DNA from: Leifsonia sp. NPDC080035
Lineage (GTDB): Bacteria > Actinomycetota > Actinomycetes > Actinomycetales > Microbacteriaceae
Direction: 5' to 3'
Assembly: GCF_040050925.1 (NCBI RefSeq)
Contig: NZ_CP157390.1
Location: 620,001 to 684,000 of the forward strand
Length of the DNA: 64,000 bases
Made by a program: the position numbers and the translations under genes
In this document: one piece after another, positions 34,918 to 43,781 of the stretch
Position numbering within the stretch: position 1 is the stretch's first letter
How the letters are laid out: each line of letters begins with the position of its first letter
Notes under the pieces: generated by a model
Told to the model about the DNA's origin: nothing
Databases searched by the model: none
The model's input: only the letters and a program-made list of their open reading frames with translations

Positions 34918-35678
34918 CGCACCCGCTCCAGGAAGCTCCGCGTCCGCTCGTTCTCCGGCCGCGTCAGCACGCGCTCCGGCGCTCCGCGCTCGACGACCCG
35001 GCCGTCGTCGAAGAAGGAGATGGTGTCGGCGACCTCCTTGGCGAAGCCGATCTCGTGGGTGACGACGACCATCGTCATGCCGCCGGACGCGAGCGACCGC
35101 ATCGTCTCCAGCACCTCGTCCACGAGCTCGGGGTCCAGAGCACTGGTCGGCTCGTCGAACAGCATCAGAGCCGGGTCCATCGCGAGGGCGCGCGCGATCG
35201 CGACGCGCTGTTGCTGGCCGCCCGAGAGCTGGTGCGGCCGCTTCAGCGCGTGGGCGGCGAGGCCGACCCGCGCCAGCTCCCGCTCGGCGCGCTCGTGCGC
35301 CTCGCGCTTCGGAAGGCGCTTGACGTGGATGAGGCTCGCGGCGACGTTCTCGAGCGCGTCGAGGTGCGCGTACAGGTTGAAGCGCTGGAACACCATCCCG
35401 ATGGACGAGCGGAAGCGCGCGAAGTCGCTGTCCCGCCACGGCCGGTACCGGCCTCCCTCCAGCGTGTAGCCGACCTGTTCGCCGTCGACCACGAGGCTCC
35501 CGCCGTCGACGGTCTCCAGCGCGTTGATCGTCCGCAGGAACGTGGACTTGCCCGAGCCGGACGGGCCGATGATGCAGCTGACCTCGCCCGACCGCACGGT
35601 GAAGTCGACCCCGTGCAGCACCTCGTGGTCGCCGAACGACTTGGCGAGGCCGCGCGCCTCCACCAGGGTGTCCGTCAT
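34914..35678 (-). CDS. Amino-acid ABC transporter ATP-binding protein
   Basis: A 254-residue ATPase of the polar-amino-acid (PAAT) uptake family. Walker A is GPSGSGKST (38-46), the Q-loop region is GMVFQRFNL, the signature is [15 protein letters not shown], Walker B is [14 protein letters not shown], and the switch His is in [12 protein letters not shown]. Between Walker A and the Q-loop there is a longer insert ([13 protein letters not shown]) typical of one PAAT subgroup. The ATG overlaps the permease stop codon. It energises import of the ligand bound by the lipoprotein at 36643. Confidence 0.93.
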   Translation of the reverse strand: MTDTLVEARGLAKSFGDHEVLHGVDFTVRSGEVSCIIGPSGSGKSTFLRTINALETVDGGSLVVDGEQVGYTLEGGRYRPWRDSDFARFRSSIGMVFQRFNLYAHLDALENVAASLIHVKRLPKREAHERAERELARVGLAAHALKRPHQLSGGQQQRVAIARALAMDPALMLFDEPTSALDPELVDEVLETMRSLASGGMTMVVVTHEIGFAKEVADTISFFDDGRVVERGAPERVLTRPENERTRSFLERVR

Positions 35679-36646
35679 GACGCCGCCTCCTCTTCGGTCG
35701 GCCGCCCCGCGCGCCGCCGCTGGGTCGGGATCGCCCCGGTCGCGAGCCGCACCAGCTGCTGGCTGAAGCCGCTGCCGCGGACGAGCCGCACCCGGTCGCG
35801 GCCGAAGCGCTTCTCCAGCAGCGACTGCAGGTAGGTGGCGACGGCGGTCAGGAACATGTACCAGATGCTCACCACGATGAGCAGCTCGATGATCAGGTTG
35901 TTCTGCTTGTAGATGTTGCTCGCGTTCGTCATCAGGTCGTTGCCTGCGACGACGACGATGAGCGAGGTGGTCTTCAGCATCGAGATGAACTCGTTGCCGG
36001 TGGGCGGGATGATGATGCGCAGCGCCTGGGGCAGCACAACCAGCCGCATCGCCTGCGTCCTGGTCATGCCGCCGGCGAGCGCCGCCTCCGTCTGACCGTG
36101 GTCGACGGCCTGGATGCCGGCGCGCACCGTCTCCGCGAAGTACGCGGCGAGGTTGAGGCCGAGGCCGAGCAGCGCTGCGACCGAGCCGCTGATCAGCTGG
36201 TTCGTGTCCCAGCGCAGCCCGATCTGGGTGAACGGGATCTGCAGCGTCAGGTACGGCAGCAGGAACGCCAGGTTGAACCAGAAGATCAGCTGCACGAGCA
36301 CCGGCGTGCCGCGGAAGAACCAGATGTAGCCCTCCGCGATCCAGCGCAGCACCGGGTTCTTCGACAGCTTCATGATCGCGAAGACGACGCCCAGCACGAG
36401 CCCGAGCAGGGTCGCGGCCACGCTGACCCAGAGCGTGACGACGACGCCGTTCAGGATGTTCGGCGAGAACAGGTAGTGCCAGACCTCGTTCCAGCGGATC
36501 CGCGGGTTCAGGATGACGATCGAGACGGCCCAGCCGACGGCCGCGACCGCGACGATCCCGACGATCCAGCGCCCCCAGTGCCAGCGCGGGGCGATCGGGA
36601 CCGCGGTGCCGTCCGCCCGCGGGATGGGCTCCCGGCGGGTGCTCAT
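35675..36646 (-). CDS. Amino-acid ABC transporter permease
   Basis: A 323-residue membrane protein of the HisMQ/GlnP family. A polar N-terminus and one membrane segment ([18 protein letters not shown]) precede the permease core, which carries the EAA loop ([31 protein letters not shown] is the recognisable region) that docks the ATPase. The C-terminal about 30 residues are polar. The ATG at 36646 overlaps the SBP stop by four bases and its own end overlaps the ATPase start, so the three genes are translationally coupled. A single permease gene implies a homodimer. Confidence 0.92.
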   Translation of the reverse strand: MSTRREPIPRADGTAVPIAPRWHWGRWIVGIVAVAAVGWAVSIVILNPRIRWNEVWHYLFSPNILNGVVVTLWVSVAATLLGLVLGVVFAIMKLSKNPVLRWIAEGYIWFFRGTPVLVQLIFWFNLAFLLPYLTLQIPFTQIGLRWDTNQLISGSVAALLGLGLNLAAYFAETVRAGIQAVDHGQTEAALAGGMTRTQAMRLVVLPQALRIIIPPTGNEFISMLKTTSLIVVVAGNDLMTNASNIYKQNNLIIELLIVVSIWYMFLTAVATYLQSLLEKRFGRDRVRLVRGSGFSQQLVRLATGAIPTQRRRAGRPTEEEAAS

Positions 36647-37605
36647 GCGCCGCCGTTGATCGAGGCGGAGTCGATGGCCATGCCGCTCACGTGGTACGCC
36701 TCCAGGATCTTGCCGTACGAGCCGTCGTCCATCAGGGCCTGCAGTGCCTTCTGGACGACCGAGGCGAACTCCTTCTTGGAGTTGTCGATCCCGATCCCCC
36801 ACAGCGACTCGTCGCCCTCGATCTTCACGGCCGCCACGTTGTTGGCTTTGTCGGCGGCGCGGTCCTCTGCGACCGGGTAGTCCGTGATCGTGGCGACCGC
36901 GCGACCGCTCTGCACCGCAAGGTTCGCCTCGCTGTCGCCCTCGAATTTGAGGATGTTGTAGGCGGGCGAGCCGGCCTTCGTGCAGTCCGCGGAGTACTGC
37001 TCGGCGAGCCCGGCGGACGAGCCGGAGGCGACCACGGCCACCGTCTTGCCGCACAGGTCCTGCGGCTTCTGGATGTGCTGCGGGTTTCCCGCCATCACGA
37101 GAAAGGCGTTGCCGGCCTTCACATAGTCGACGAAGGTCGTGGTCTTCCGCCGCTCGGCGTTGTCGGTCATCGAGGAGACGAGCGCGTCGTATCGTCCCGA
37201 GATGAGGCCGGGGATCATCGAGTTGAACTCCTGATCCTGGATGGTCATGCCGGTGCCGAGCTTGCGGCTGATCGCCTGGGCGATCGCCGCGTCGACGCCG
37301 ATCACGTCCTTGCCGTTCGCGCCCCACTTCTCCATCGGCGGGTAGCCGACGGAGGTGGTCCACTTGATGCCGGCGGACGCCATCCCGGCCGGCAGCTTCG
37401 CGGTCAGATCGGCGTCGGCCTTCACCGACTCGATCACCGACTTGGCGGGCTCGTCGGAGGGGACGGGCATCGCGGCGGCGGCGGGGCCGCCCTTTGCGTC
37501 GGCGGTGTCGCCGAGGCTCTGTGCGCCGCAGCCTGCGAGGCTCGCGGCGACCAGGCCGGCGAACGCGACGACCAGCGTGGTGCGGATGAGGGTGGTGGAT
37601 CGCAT
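36643..37605 (-). CDS. Amino-acid ABC transporter substrate-binding lipoprotein
   Basis: A 320-residue family 3 solute-binding protein. A signal peptide ends in the lipobox SLAGC, so the mature protein is lipid-anchored outside the membrane. The mature part has the two-lobe pattern: [12 protein letters not shown] at the first strand, the [13 protein letters not shown] helix, [19 protein letters not shown], and [16 protein letters not shown] at the hinge. Two Cys residues (DLCGKT and SADCTKAG) may form a disulfide. AGGGAG precedes the ATG at 37605. The ligand is probably a polar amino acid or a small derivative; linkage to a P1 peptidase and an amidohydrolase hints at acylated or D-amino acids (inference). 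Confidence 0.9.
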   Translation of the reverse strand: MRSTTLIRTTLVVAFAGLVAASLAGCGAQSLGDTADAKGGPAAAAMPVPSDEPAKSVIESVKADADLTAKLPAGMASAGIKWTTSVGYPPMEKWGANGKDVIGVDAAIAQAISRKLGTGMTIQDQEFNSMIPGLISGRYDALVSSMTDNAERRKTTTFVDYVKAGNAFLVMAGNPQHIQKPQDLCGKTVAVVASGSSAGLAEQYSADCTKAGSPAYNILKFEGDSEANLAVQSGRAVATITDYPVAEDRAADKANNVAAVKIEGDESLWGIGIDNSKKEFASVVQKALQALMDDGSYGKILEAYHVSGMAIDSASINGGA

Positions 37606-37639
37606 GGATGGACTCCCTGGCTGACGGGTGGTGCCGGGC

Positions 37640-39223
37640 TCAGTCGAGGCCGAAGGCCGGCAGCCCGTCGACAACGGTGGCGACGGGACGGATGGAACCG
37701 AGCTCGGACGGCTCGGTGGAGAACGGGTCGCGGTCGAGCGCGACGAAATCGGCGAGCGTCCCCGGCGCCAGGCGGCCGACGCGATGGTCGAGCCCCGCGG
37801 CGTACGCCGGACCGGCCGTGTAGGCGGACAGCGCCTCCTCGACACCGACCGGGCGGAGCCCCGGCTCGAGGCCGCCCGGCGAGGCGGCGGTGCCCCGGAG
37901 CACGGCCGCCTGGACGCCGAGCATGGGCGCGGACGGCTCGACGGGCGCGTCGGAGCCGAACGCCACGGCGGCGCCCGCATCGCGCAGGGCCGACCAGGCG
38001 TAGCTCGCGAGCTCGCGGCCGCCGAGGAGACTGGACACCAGTGGGATGTCGCTCGCCCAGTGCGTCGGCTGCAGCGAGGCGATCACGCCGAGGCGCGCGA
38101 ACCGGGCGACGTCCGCGGGCTGCAGGTGCTGCGCGTGCTCGACGCGCAGCCGCAGACCGCCCCGGACCGCCGCGTCGTGGGCGCGCTCGTACGCGTCCAG
38201 GACCGTGTGATTGGCCCGGTCGCCGATCGCGTGCGTCGCCACGGCGATCCCGCCGGAGACGGCGACCTCGACCAGCCGGGCGAGCTCGTCGAGGTCGAGC
38301 ACCTCGACGCCGTGGTTGCCCGGCTGGTCGGCGAAGTCCGCGCCCATGCTCGCGGTGTGCGAGCCGAGCGAGCCGTCGGAGAACAGCTTGACCGGGCCGT
38401 TCGTGAACCAGTCGTCGCCGTCCCCGGTCCGTCGGCCCTCCGCGATGGCGGCCTCCAGGGCGTGCGCGGGCGTCCCCTTGTGCACGCGGATGCGCAGCCG
38501 GCCGTCCGCCTTCAGCCGGAGGAATGCGGCACGCGCGTCCTCGCCGTCCAGGTCGGTGACGTGCGTGATCCCCTCGCCGAGCAGCCGGGCCTGCGCCCGT
38601 TCGAGCAGGGCGGCGAGATCGGCGGTCGTCTCGCGCTCGGCGCGCTCGATGACGGCGTCCGCCGCGGTCTCGCGGAGGATGCCGGTGGGCTCGCCGTCGC
38701 CGTCGCGCTCGATGCGGCCGCCCGCCGGGTCGGCGGTGCCGGCGTCGATGCCGGCGCGGCGCAGCGCCTCGCCGTTGAGCCACACGGAATGCCCGTCGAC
38801 GCTGGAGAGGCAGAGTGGCCTCTCGGGCGCGATCCGGTCGAGCGCCGCCCGGGTCGGGGCCCCGTCCGCCCAGCGGTTCGCATCCCAGCGGCCGCCGGTG
38901 ACCCAGCCGTCGCCGCCCGGCTGCTCGCGCACGAAGCGTTCGATCCGCGCGAGCGCCTCCCGGAGCGTCGTGACGTCGCGCAGGTCCAGCTCGTCGAGGC
39001 TGCGGGCGAGGCTCGCGGTGTGGATGTGTGCGTCGTGGAAGCCGGCGATCACTGCGGCGCCGGGGAGGTCGCACACGGCGGTTCCGGCCGGCGCCTGCTC
39101 CGCCAGCTCCCGCGGGTCGCCGACCGCGGCGATCACGCCGTCGGTCACCAGCATCGCGCCCGCGGTGGACCGCCTGCCGTCGAGGAGGTGGATCGCCGGG
39201 TGGCGGTACAGGGTCGTGACCAT
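37640..39223 (-). CDS. Metal-dependent amidohydrolase, YtcJ-like
   Basis: A 527-residue member of the amidohydrolase superfamily, YtcJ/AepA branch. The N-terminal beta-sandwich leads into GFHDAHIHTASLARS, whose HxH binds metal. Later landmarks are HVTDLDGED, VKLFSDGSLGSHTA, VATHAIGDRANHTV, LRVEHAQHLQP and AFGSDAPVEP, with the Asp of the last near the catalytic site. The enzymes hydrolyse C-N bonds of amides or N-acyl compounds; the exact substrate is unknown. The ATG at 39223 was preferred over the ATG two codons upstream because AAGGA is well spaced from it. It is first in the operon with the amino-acid transporter, 34 bases before the SBP gene, and divergent from a LysR gene. Confidence 0.87.
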   Translation of the reverse strand: MVTTLYRHPAIHLLDGRRSTAGAMLVTDGVIAAVGDPRELAEQAPAGTAVCDLPGAAVIAGFHDAHIHTASLARSLDELDLRDVTTLREALARIERFVREQPGGDGWVTGGRWDANRWADGAPTRAALDRIAPERPLCLSSVDGHSVWLNGEALRRAGIDAGTADPAGGRIERDGDGEPTGILRETAADAVIERAERETTADLAALLERAQARLLGEGITHVTDLDGEDARAAFLRLKADGRLRIRVHKGTPAHALEAAIAEGRRTGDGDDWFTNGPVKLFSDGSLGSHTASMGADFADQPGNHGVEVLDLDELARLVEVAVSGGIAVATHAIGDRANHTVLDAYERAHDAAVRGGLRLRVEHAQHLQPADVARFARLGVIASLQPTHWASDIPLVSSLLGGRELASYAWSALRDAGAAVAFGSDAPVEPSAPMLGVQAAVLRGTAASPGGLEPGLRPVGVEEALSAYTAGPAYAAGLDHRVGRLAPGTLADFVALDRDPFSTEPSELGSIRPVATVVDGLPAFGLD

Positions 39224-39305
39224 CAGCATTCCTTAGGATGGGGGCGCGTCTTCGCGCGTCTTGTCAGGCTATCTAGGCAGAATTCGGTCGTGGGCGTGAG
39301 TTTTC

Positions 39306-39318
39306 GACGCTGAGAATA
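39306..39318. promoter_or_regulatory. LysR-type T-N11-A motif in the divergent promoter
   Basis: TTCGACGCTGAGAA (39305-39318) contains T-N11-A with TTC/GAA half-sites, just upstream of the LysR gene and facing the amidohydrolase-transporter operon. The core GACGCTGAGA (39306-39315) recurs at 46678-46687 in the other divergent region of the island. Confidence 0.4.
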
Positions 39319-39328
39319 AGGGATGCTT

Positions 39329-40261
39329 ATGGTCAACCCGACCCACCTCCGCACGCTGCTCGAAGTGATCCGGCTGGGCTCCTTCGCCGCGGCGGCCAAC
39401 CGGCTCGGGTACACGGCGTCGGCCGTCTCGCAGCAGATGGCGGCGCTGGAGCACGACACCGGCATCCGGCTGTTCGAGCGCAGCGCCCGGAGCGTCCGGC
39501 CCACCGAGGCCGCCGCCGTCATGGCCGGGCACGCGATCACCGTGCTCGCCGACATCGACCGCCTGCTCGAATCGGCGGGCACCGCCGACCACTCGCGCCC
39601 CGAGCTCCGGGTCAGCCTCTACCCGAGCCTCGCCCGCACGCTGCTCCCGCGGCTGCTGCGCTCCCCCGGCTGGCTCGCCCACGACGTCGCGCTGCGCCTG
39701 AGCGTGCGCGACCCCTCGCCCGCGATCCAGGCGATGCGGCGCGGCGAGGACACCGACGTGACCCTGGTCTACTGGGTCGGCGACAGCGGGCTGAGCTGGC
39801 CGCGGTCGGTGGAGCCGGTGCGGATCGGCGAGGACAGGATGCGGTTCGTCGTGCCGAGCGCGTGGCGGCTGCACGGCCAGGGCGGCATCGGCGTGGACCA
39901 GCTCGTCGGCAGGCCGTGGATCCTGCACCATCCCGGGTCGAGCGACGCCGCCGTCATCGACGCGTTCCTCGACGAGCACGGCCTGCGGCCCCGCGCCGTC
40001 GCCCGCTGCGACGACTTCGCGGTGACGCTCGACATCGTCGCGACCGGCTACGCGGCGACCCTGGTGCCGGAGATCGCGCTCGGCGACCTCCCGGCCGGTG
40101 TCGAGGTGCTGGACGTGCCGGACATGCGGCTGTCCAGAGAGGTGTTCGCGCTGGTCTCGGCCGCGGCGCCCCCGGAGACGACCGCCCTGTTCCTCCGGCT
40201 CGTCGACGAGATCCTCGACGACCTCGGCTTCGAGACCGCTCCGGCCGCCATCGGTTCCTGA
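39329..40261 (+). CDS. LysR family transcriptional regulator
   Basis: A 310-residue regulator. The N-terminal winged HTH is LRTLLEVIRLGSFAAAANRL, then GYTASAVSQQMAALEHDTGIRLFER, a standard LysR DNA-binding unit. The effector domain runs from about residue 90 with VSLYPSLARTLLP at its first strand. The ATG at 39329 was chosen over 39323 because AAGGG is spaced correctly. It is divergent from the amidohydrolase/amino-acid-transporter operon (105-base gap) and convergent with the serine hydrolase operon. By the usual LysR arrangement it controls the divergent operon and itself, with an amino acid or its derivative as likely co-inducer (inference). Confidence 0.88.
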   Translation: MVNPTHLRTLLEVIRLGSFAAAANRLGYTASAVSQQMAALEHDTGIRLFERSARSVRPTEAAAVMAGHAITVLADIDRLLESAGTADHSRPELRVSLYPSLARTLLPRLLRSPGWLAHDVALRLSVRDPSPAIQAMRRGEDTDVTLVYWVGDSGLSWPRSVEPVRIGEDRMRFVVPSAWRLHGQGGIGVDQLVGRPWILHHPGSSDAAVIDAFLDEHGLRPRAVARCDDFAVTLDIVATGYAATLVPEIALGDLPAGVEVLDVPDMRLSREVFALVSAAAPPETTALFLRLVDEILDDLGFETAPAAIGS

Positions 40262-40332
40262 GTTCTTCACGCCCCGCGCCGGCGTTTCGCGGGAACGACT
40301 CCGGAGCGGATGGCGGGGGCCGGAAGACGCGC

Positions 40333-41841
40333 TCAGGGGAGCTCGACGCGGTGGTGGTCGGTGACGCGAGGGCGCTCGTCGCGCGGCTTCCTGCCAGCGG
40401 TGTCCGCGACCTCTACCGTGAACTCCTGCACGATCGGCTCGCGCAGCCCGACGAGGTGCACGTCGCAGATCAGGGCGCCGCGCTCGCACGGGATGCTCCA
40501 GCGCAGCCACGAGCGGTCGGCCGCGGCGAGGATGCGCGCGTCGAGAGGGGCGGCGTCCGCGCGGATCGGCCCCACCTCGGCGAGCGCCGCCGCGAGCCGC
40601 TCGGCCCGCACCGGAGCGGGGACGTCGAGCAGGACGTTGCCGGCCAGCGGCACATCCGCCGCGTCGAGCGGGCGTCCGGCGAGCAGGAGCGCGTCGATCC
40701 GCCGGGCCGCTGCCACCGTCTCCGGCCACGGCCGCACGAGCGCCGCAGGGGCGTCGGCGCGCGTGAGCACGTCGGTGAGCAGCTCCCCGGCGATCCTTCC
40801 CGCACCGAAGGCGTCGGTGTTGCCGAACACGACCACGCCGATCCCCGTCGCGGTGTGCAAGCGCATGTGGGACGAGAACCCTGGCAGCCCGCCCGCGTGC
40901 TGTACGACCCGGCCGAAGCGCCTGTCGTGCTCGACGACCAGTCCGTAGCCGTAGCCGACGCCGTCGAGCACGCGGTCGGCGAACCAGCCGGAGCCGATCG
41001 GGATCAGCGTGCGGGCCGTCTGAAGCTCGCGCCGGGATGCGGCCGAGAGCACGTCCTCGCGCAGCGGCGCGTCCCCGAACGCCGAGCCGAGGAAGTGCTG
41101 CCACGCGGCGATGTCGCCGACGGTGCTGAACAGGCTCCCGATGCAGCCGAGCGCGCCGGTGCCGACGTACGGCTCCGCGGCGAACGTCGCGCCGTCGTCG
41201 AAGGTCCGGAAGCCGGCGGCGAGGTCGGCGCCGGCGGGATAGAGCTCGGCGGACGCCCGGGTGTCGTGCAGGCCCAGGGGGTCGAGCATCCGCTCGCGGA
41301 TGACGTCCTCGACTTCGTGCCCCGTGACGCGCTCGATCGCGCGGCCGACGAGCGAGATGCCGAGGTTCGAGTACTCGTACGCGGTGCCCGGCGTCGTGGC
41401 GGACGGCAGCCCGGCCGCCACGATCGCGGACTGCTCCGCCCGGGAGGCGCCGAGGCTGCGGTCGCCCCACGCGTTGTCCTCGGCGAGACCCGCGCGATTG
41501 CTCAGCAGCGCGTCGAGGGTGAGCAGGGATGCGTCGCGTGCGGACGCGAGCTCGGGCACGTACTCGGCGGCGGGCGCGTGCAGGTCGAGCCGTCCCTCGT
41601 CGCGCAGCGCGAGCGCGGTGGCGGCGAGGAAGCTCTTCGACATCGAGGCGATGCGGAAGACCGTGCCCTCCGAGGTCGGGACGCCGTCGCGGCGCGGCTC
41701 GCCGTGCGCGTGGGCGGCGACGACGCGGCCGTCCTGGACGACGGCGGCGATCGACGCGGGCGCGCGCCGCAGGGTCGGCTCGTCCAGCCGCGCGGCGAGC
41801 GCCTCGCGGGCGTGCGCAGCCAGCCCGGCGTCGGCGCTCAT
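40333..41841 (-). CDS. Serine hydrolase, beta-lactamase/D-aminopeptidase (S12) family
   Basis: A 502-residue protein with a penicillin-binding-protein-type domain. The nucleophile motif SMSK (S-x-x-K, in FRIASMSKSF), the YSN motif (YEYSNLGISL) and HAGG (VVQHAGGLPGF, replacing KTG) are in the expected order for class C beta-lactamase and D-aminopeptidase relatives. After about residue 370 there is an extra beta-rich C-terminal region, as in DmpB-like D-aminopeptidases (family S12). There is no signal peptide, so a cytoplasmic peptidase role is more likely than antibiotic resistance. The ATG overlaps the stop of the dipeptidase-GATase gene (ATGA); it is the last gene of the D-amino-acid operon. 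Confidence 0.82.
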   Translation of the reverse strand: MSADAGLAAHAREALAARLDEPTLRRAPASIAAVVQDGRVVAAHAHGEPRRDGVPTSEGTVFRIASMSKSFLAATALALRDEGRLDLHAPAAEYVPELASARDASLLTLDALLSNRAGLAEDNAWGDRSLGASRAEQSAIVAAGLPSATTPGTAYEYSNLGISLVGRAIERVTGHEVEDVIRERMLDPLGLHDTRASAELYPAGADLAAGFRTFDDGATFAAEPYVGTGALGCIGSLFSTVGDIAAWQHFLGSAFGDAPLREDVLSAASRRELQTARTLIPIGSGWFADRVLDGVGYGYGLVVEHDRRFGRVVQHAGGLPGFSSHMRLHTATGIGVVVFGNTDAFGAGRIAGELLTDVLTRADAPAALVRPWPETVAAARRIDALLLAGRPLDAADVPLAGNVLLDVPAPVRAERLAAALAEVGPIRADAAPLDARILAAADRSWLRWSIPCERGALICDVHLVGLREPIVQEFTVEVADTAGRKPRDERPRVTDHHRVELP

Positions 41842-43778
41842 CCCGCGGTCCGCTGCCGGGCGAACGACCGCACGTGCTCGCCGAAGCCGGTCACCAGCGC
41901 GCGGCTGGCGCGCGTGTTCTCCTCGTGCACCGCCCTGGCCTCCCTGACCAGCTCGGCGACGGGCCTGTCGCCGGGCGCTGGCGAGGTCGGCTCCTTCCAG
42001 CGCTCCAGGTCGTCCGCGGAGACCTCCGGGTGGAACTGCAGCCCGTAGACCCGCTCACCGAGCCGGAACGCCTGGTTGGCCACCGCGTCGCTCGAGGCGA
42101 GCAGCACGGCCTCCGGCGGCAGAGCCGTGATCATGTCCTGGTGGTTCTCGATCATGGGCGCGGCGTCGCCGAATCCGCCGATCACGGGATCCCGTCGCCC
42201 CTCCTCCGACGCGGCGATCACAGTCGCACCGCGCTCCTTGGGACCGTACGCCGCCCGCACCTCGCCTCCCGCGACGTGGGCCAGGATCTGGCCGCCGAGG
42301 CAGATGCCGAGGGTGGGGATGTCCGCCCGGATGGCCTCGTCCGCCAGCGCGCGCTCCTGTGCGAGCCACGGGGCGCGCTCGTCGTCGTCCGGCATCAGGC
42401 CGCCGCCGAGCATGACCAACCCGTCGTAGCCGTCGAGGGACGCAGGCAGCCCGGCGGTCCCGAGCACCGGATCCACGTGGATTCCCTGCTCCTGGAGCCA
42501 GGCGCCGAGACGGCGCGGCGACGACTCCTCCGCGTTCACGACGACGAGCACGCGCGGGCGCCGGTCATCCGCGCCGTCGGCCGGGTCGGACGAGGGGACC
42601 GAGGCGGCCGTGCGCGAGAGCGTGTCGACCGCAGGCGTCAGCGCGGCCGCACGCGGCGCCGGCGCGGTGCCGTCCAGGAACGCCACGTGGTCGGCGTCGG
42701 AGGCCTCCAGCACGCGCAGCACGTTCTCGTGTCCGAGGCCTGCGAGCTCCCGCTCGGACCAGCCGCGCCGCCGCAGCTCGTCGAAGAGCTCCTGGTAGTG
42801 CGAGACGTCGCCGAGACCGGAGGGCATCGCGTCCGTCCCGTCGTAGTCGGCGCCGAGCCCGACCGCGTGCACGCCGGCCACGTCGCGGATGTGCTCGATG
42901 TGGTCGGCGACGTCGCCGATGCCGACGGCGGGAGCGTCCCCCTCCTCACCGCCGCGCACCCACTCGTGCCGCGCCTGCGACAGGAACGACGGCACGAACG
43001 CGACCATCACGACGCCGCCGCCCGCCCCGATCGTGCGCAGCACGTCGTCCGGCACGTTGCGGGGATGATCGCAGAGCGCGAGCGCGCCCGAGTGGCTGAC
43101 GATGACCGGCCGGGTCGTCACCGCCAGGGCGTCGCGCATCGTGCTCGGGGCGACGTGCGAAAGGTCGACGAGCATCCCGATCCGGTTCAGCTCCCGCACG
43201 ACCTCGCGGCCGAACTCGGTCAGCCCGCCGTGGCGCGCCTCGTCGGTCGCGGAGTCCGCCCAGTCGGTCGTCCGCGACCAGGTCAGGGTGAGGTAGCGCG
43301 CGCCGAGCCGGGCGTACTGGCGCAGCACCGCGAGCGAGCCGCCCAGCTGCGCTCCGCCCTCGACGCCGATGAGCGACGCGATCCGGCCGTCCGCCATCGC
43401 GGAGCGGACGTCCGCGGCGGTGCGGGCGAACCGCAGCCGGTCGGGATGCGCCTCGACGAGCCGGTGCACGAAGTCGATCTGCTCGAGCGTCGCCGTCACC
43501 TGCTCCGCGCCCTCGAGCACCGGGTCCACCCACACCGACCAGAACTGGCCGCCGACACCGCCGGCGCGCAGCCGCGGGATGTCGGTGTGCAGGTCGGGAC
43601 AGGAGCTGTCGACCGCGGTGACGTCGTAGCCGTGCGCCTCGCGCCGGGCCCAGGCGAGGTCGTTGTGGCCGTCGATGACGGGGATGAACGGGCCGGGGCT
43701 CATCGTCCCCTGAATCAGGGTCTCGGTGCTCATCGTCCCCTGAATCAGGGTCTCGGTGCTCATCGTCTCGGCGCTCAT
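41838..43778 (-). CDS. Fusion of M19 (renal-type) dipeptidase and class I glutamine amidotransferase
   Basis: A 646-residue, uninterrupted two-domain protein. Residues about 28-370 are an M19 membrane-dipeptidase-type domain with the zinc/catalytic set His38-x-Asp40 (DGHNDLAW), Glu140 (IGVEGG), His208 (DLSHVAP), His229 (VSHSGA) and Asp311 (LGADYDG). M19 enzymes cleave dipeptides, including those with a C-terminal D-residue. After a Pro/Ala/Ser-rich linker, residues 407-646 are a class I glutamine amidotransferase with Cys493 (LGICLGGQ), His583 and Glu585 (LQFHPEV), a complete triad. No signal peptide is present. The start is uncertain: four in-frame ATGs lie at 43778, 43763, 43733 and 43703 in a tandem repeat. 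The gene is flanked by aminotransferase and S12 hydrolase genes, with overlaps. The ligand of the amidotransferase domain is unknown. Confidence 0.85.
   Translation of the reverse strand: MSAETMSTETLIQGTMSTETLIQGTMSPGPFIPVIDGHNDLAWARREAHGYDVTAVDSSCPDLHTDIPRLRAGGVGGQFWSVWVDPVLEGAEQVTATLEQIDFVHRLVEAHPDRLRFARTAADVRSAMADGRIASLIGVEGGAQLGGSLAVLRQYARLGARYLTLTWSRTTDWADSATDEARHGGLTEFGREVVRELNRIGMLVDLSHVAPSTMRDALAVTTRPVIVSHSGALALCDHPRNVPDDVLRTIGAGGGVVMVAFVPSFLSQARHEWVRGGEEGDAPAVGIGDVADHIEHIRDVAGVHAVGLGADYDGTDAMPSGLGDVSHYQELFDELRRRGWSERELAGLGHENVLRVLEASDADHVAFLDGTAPAPRAAALTPAVDTLSRTAASVPSSDPADGADDRRPRVLVVVNAEESSPRRLGAWLQEQGIHVDPVLGTAGLPASLDGYDGLVMLGGGLMPDDDERAPWLAQERALADEAIRADIPTLGICLGGQILAHVAGGEVRAAYGPKERGATVIAASEEGRRDPVIGGFGDAAPMIENHQDMITALPPEAVLLASSDAVANQAFRLGERVYGLQFHPEVSADDLERWKEPTSPAPGDRPVAELVREARAVHEENTRASRALVTGFGEHVRSFARQRTAG
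43701..43778 (-). repeat. 30-bp tandem duplication carrying a ribosome binding site and start codon
   Basis: Two exact 30-bp units (43701-43730 and 43731-43760), followed by a partial third, encode MSTETLIQGT twice. Each unit carries AGGGG four bases before an ATG, and the palindrome CCCTGA-A-TCAGGG. The translation start of the dipeptidase fusion is thus present in multiple copies. Confidence 0.85.
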
Positions 43779-43781
43779 CCC

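Noticed and set aside
40273..40293. CCCGCG...CGCGGG hairpin between the LysR and S12 hydrolase genes as a terminator
   Set aside because: Only a 6-bp stem with a 9-nt loop in GC-rich DNA; such pairs are expected by chance, although the convergent position is suitable.
40333..41841. S12 serine hydrolase as an antibiotic-resistance beta-lactamase
   Set aside because: No export signal; the third motif is HAG rather than KTG; operon context with NSAR and a dipeptidase points to peptide metabolism.
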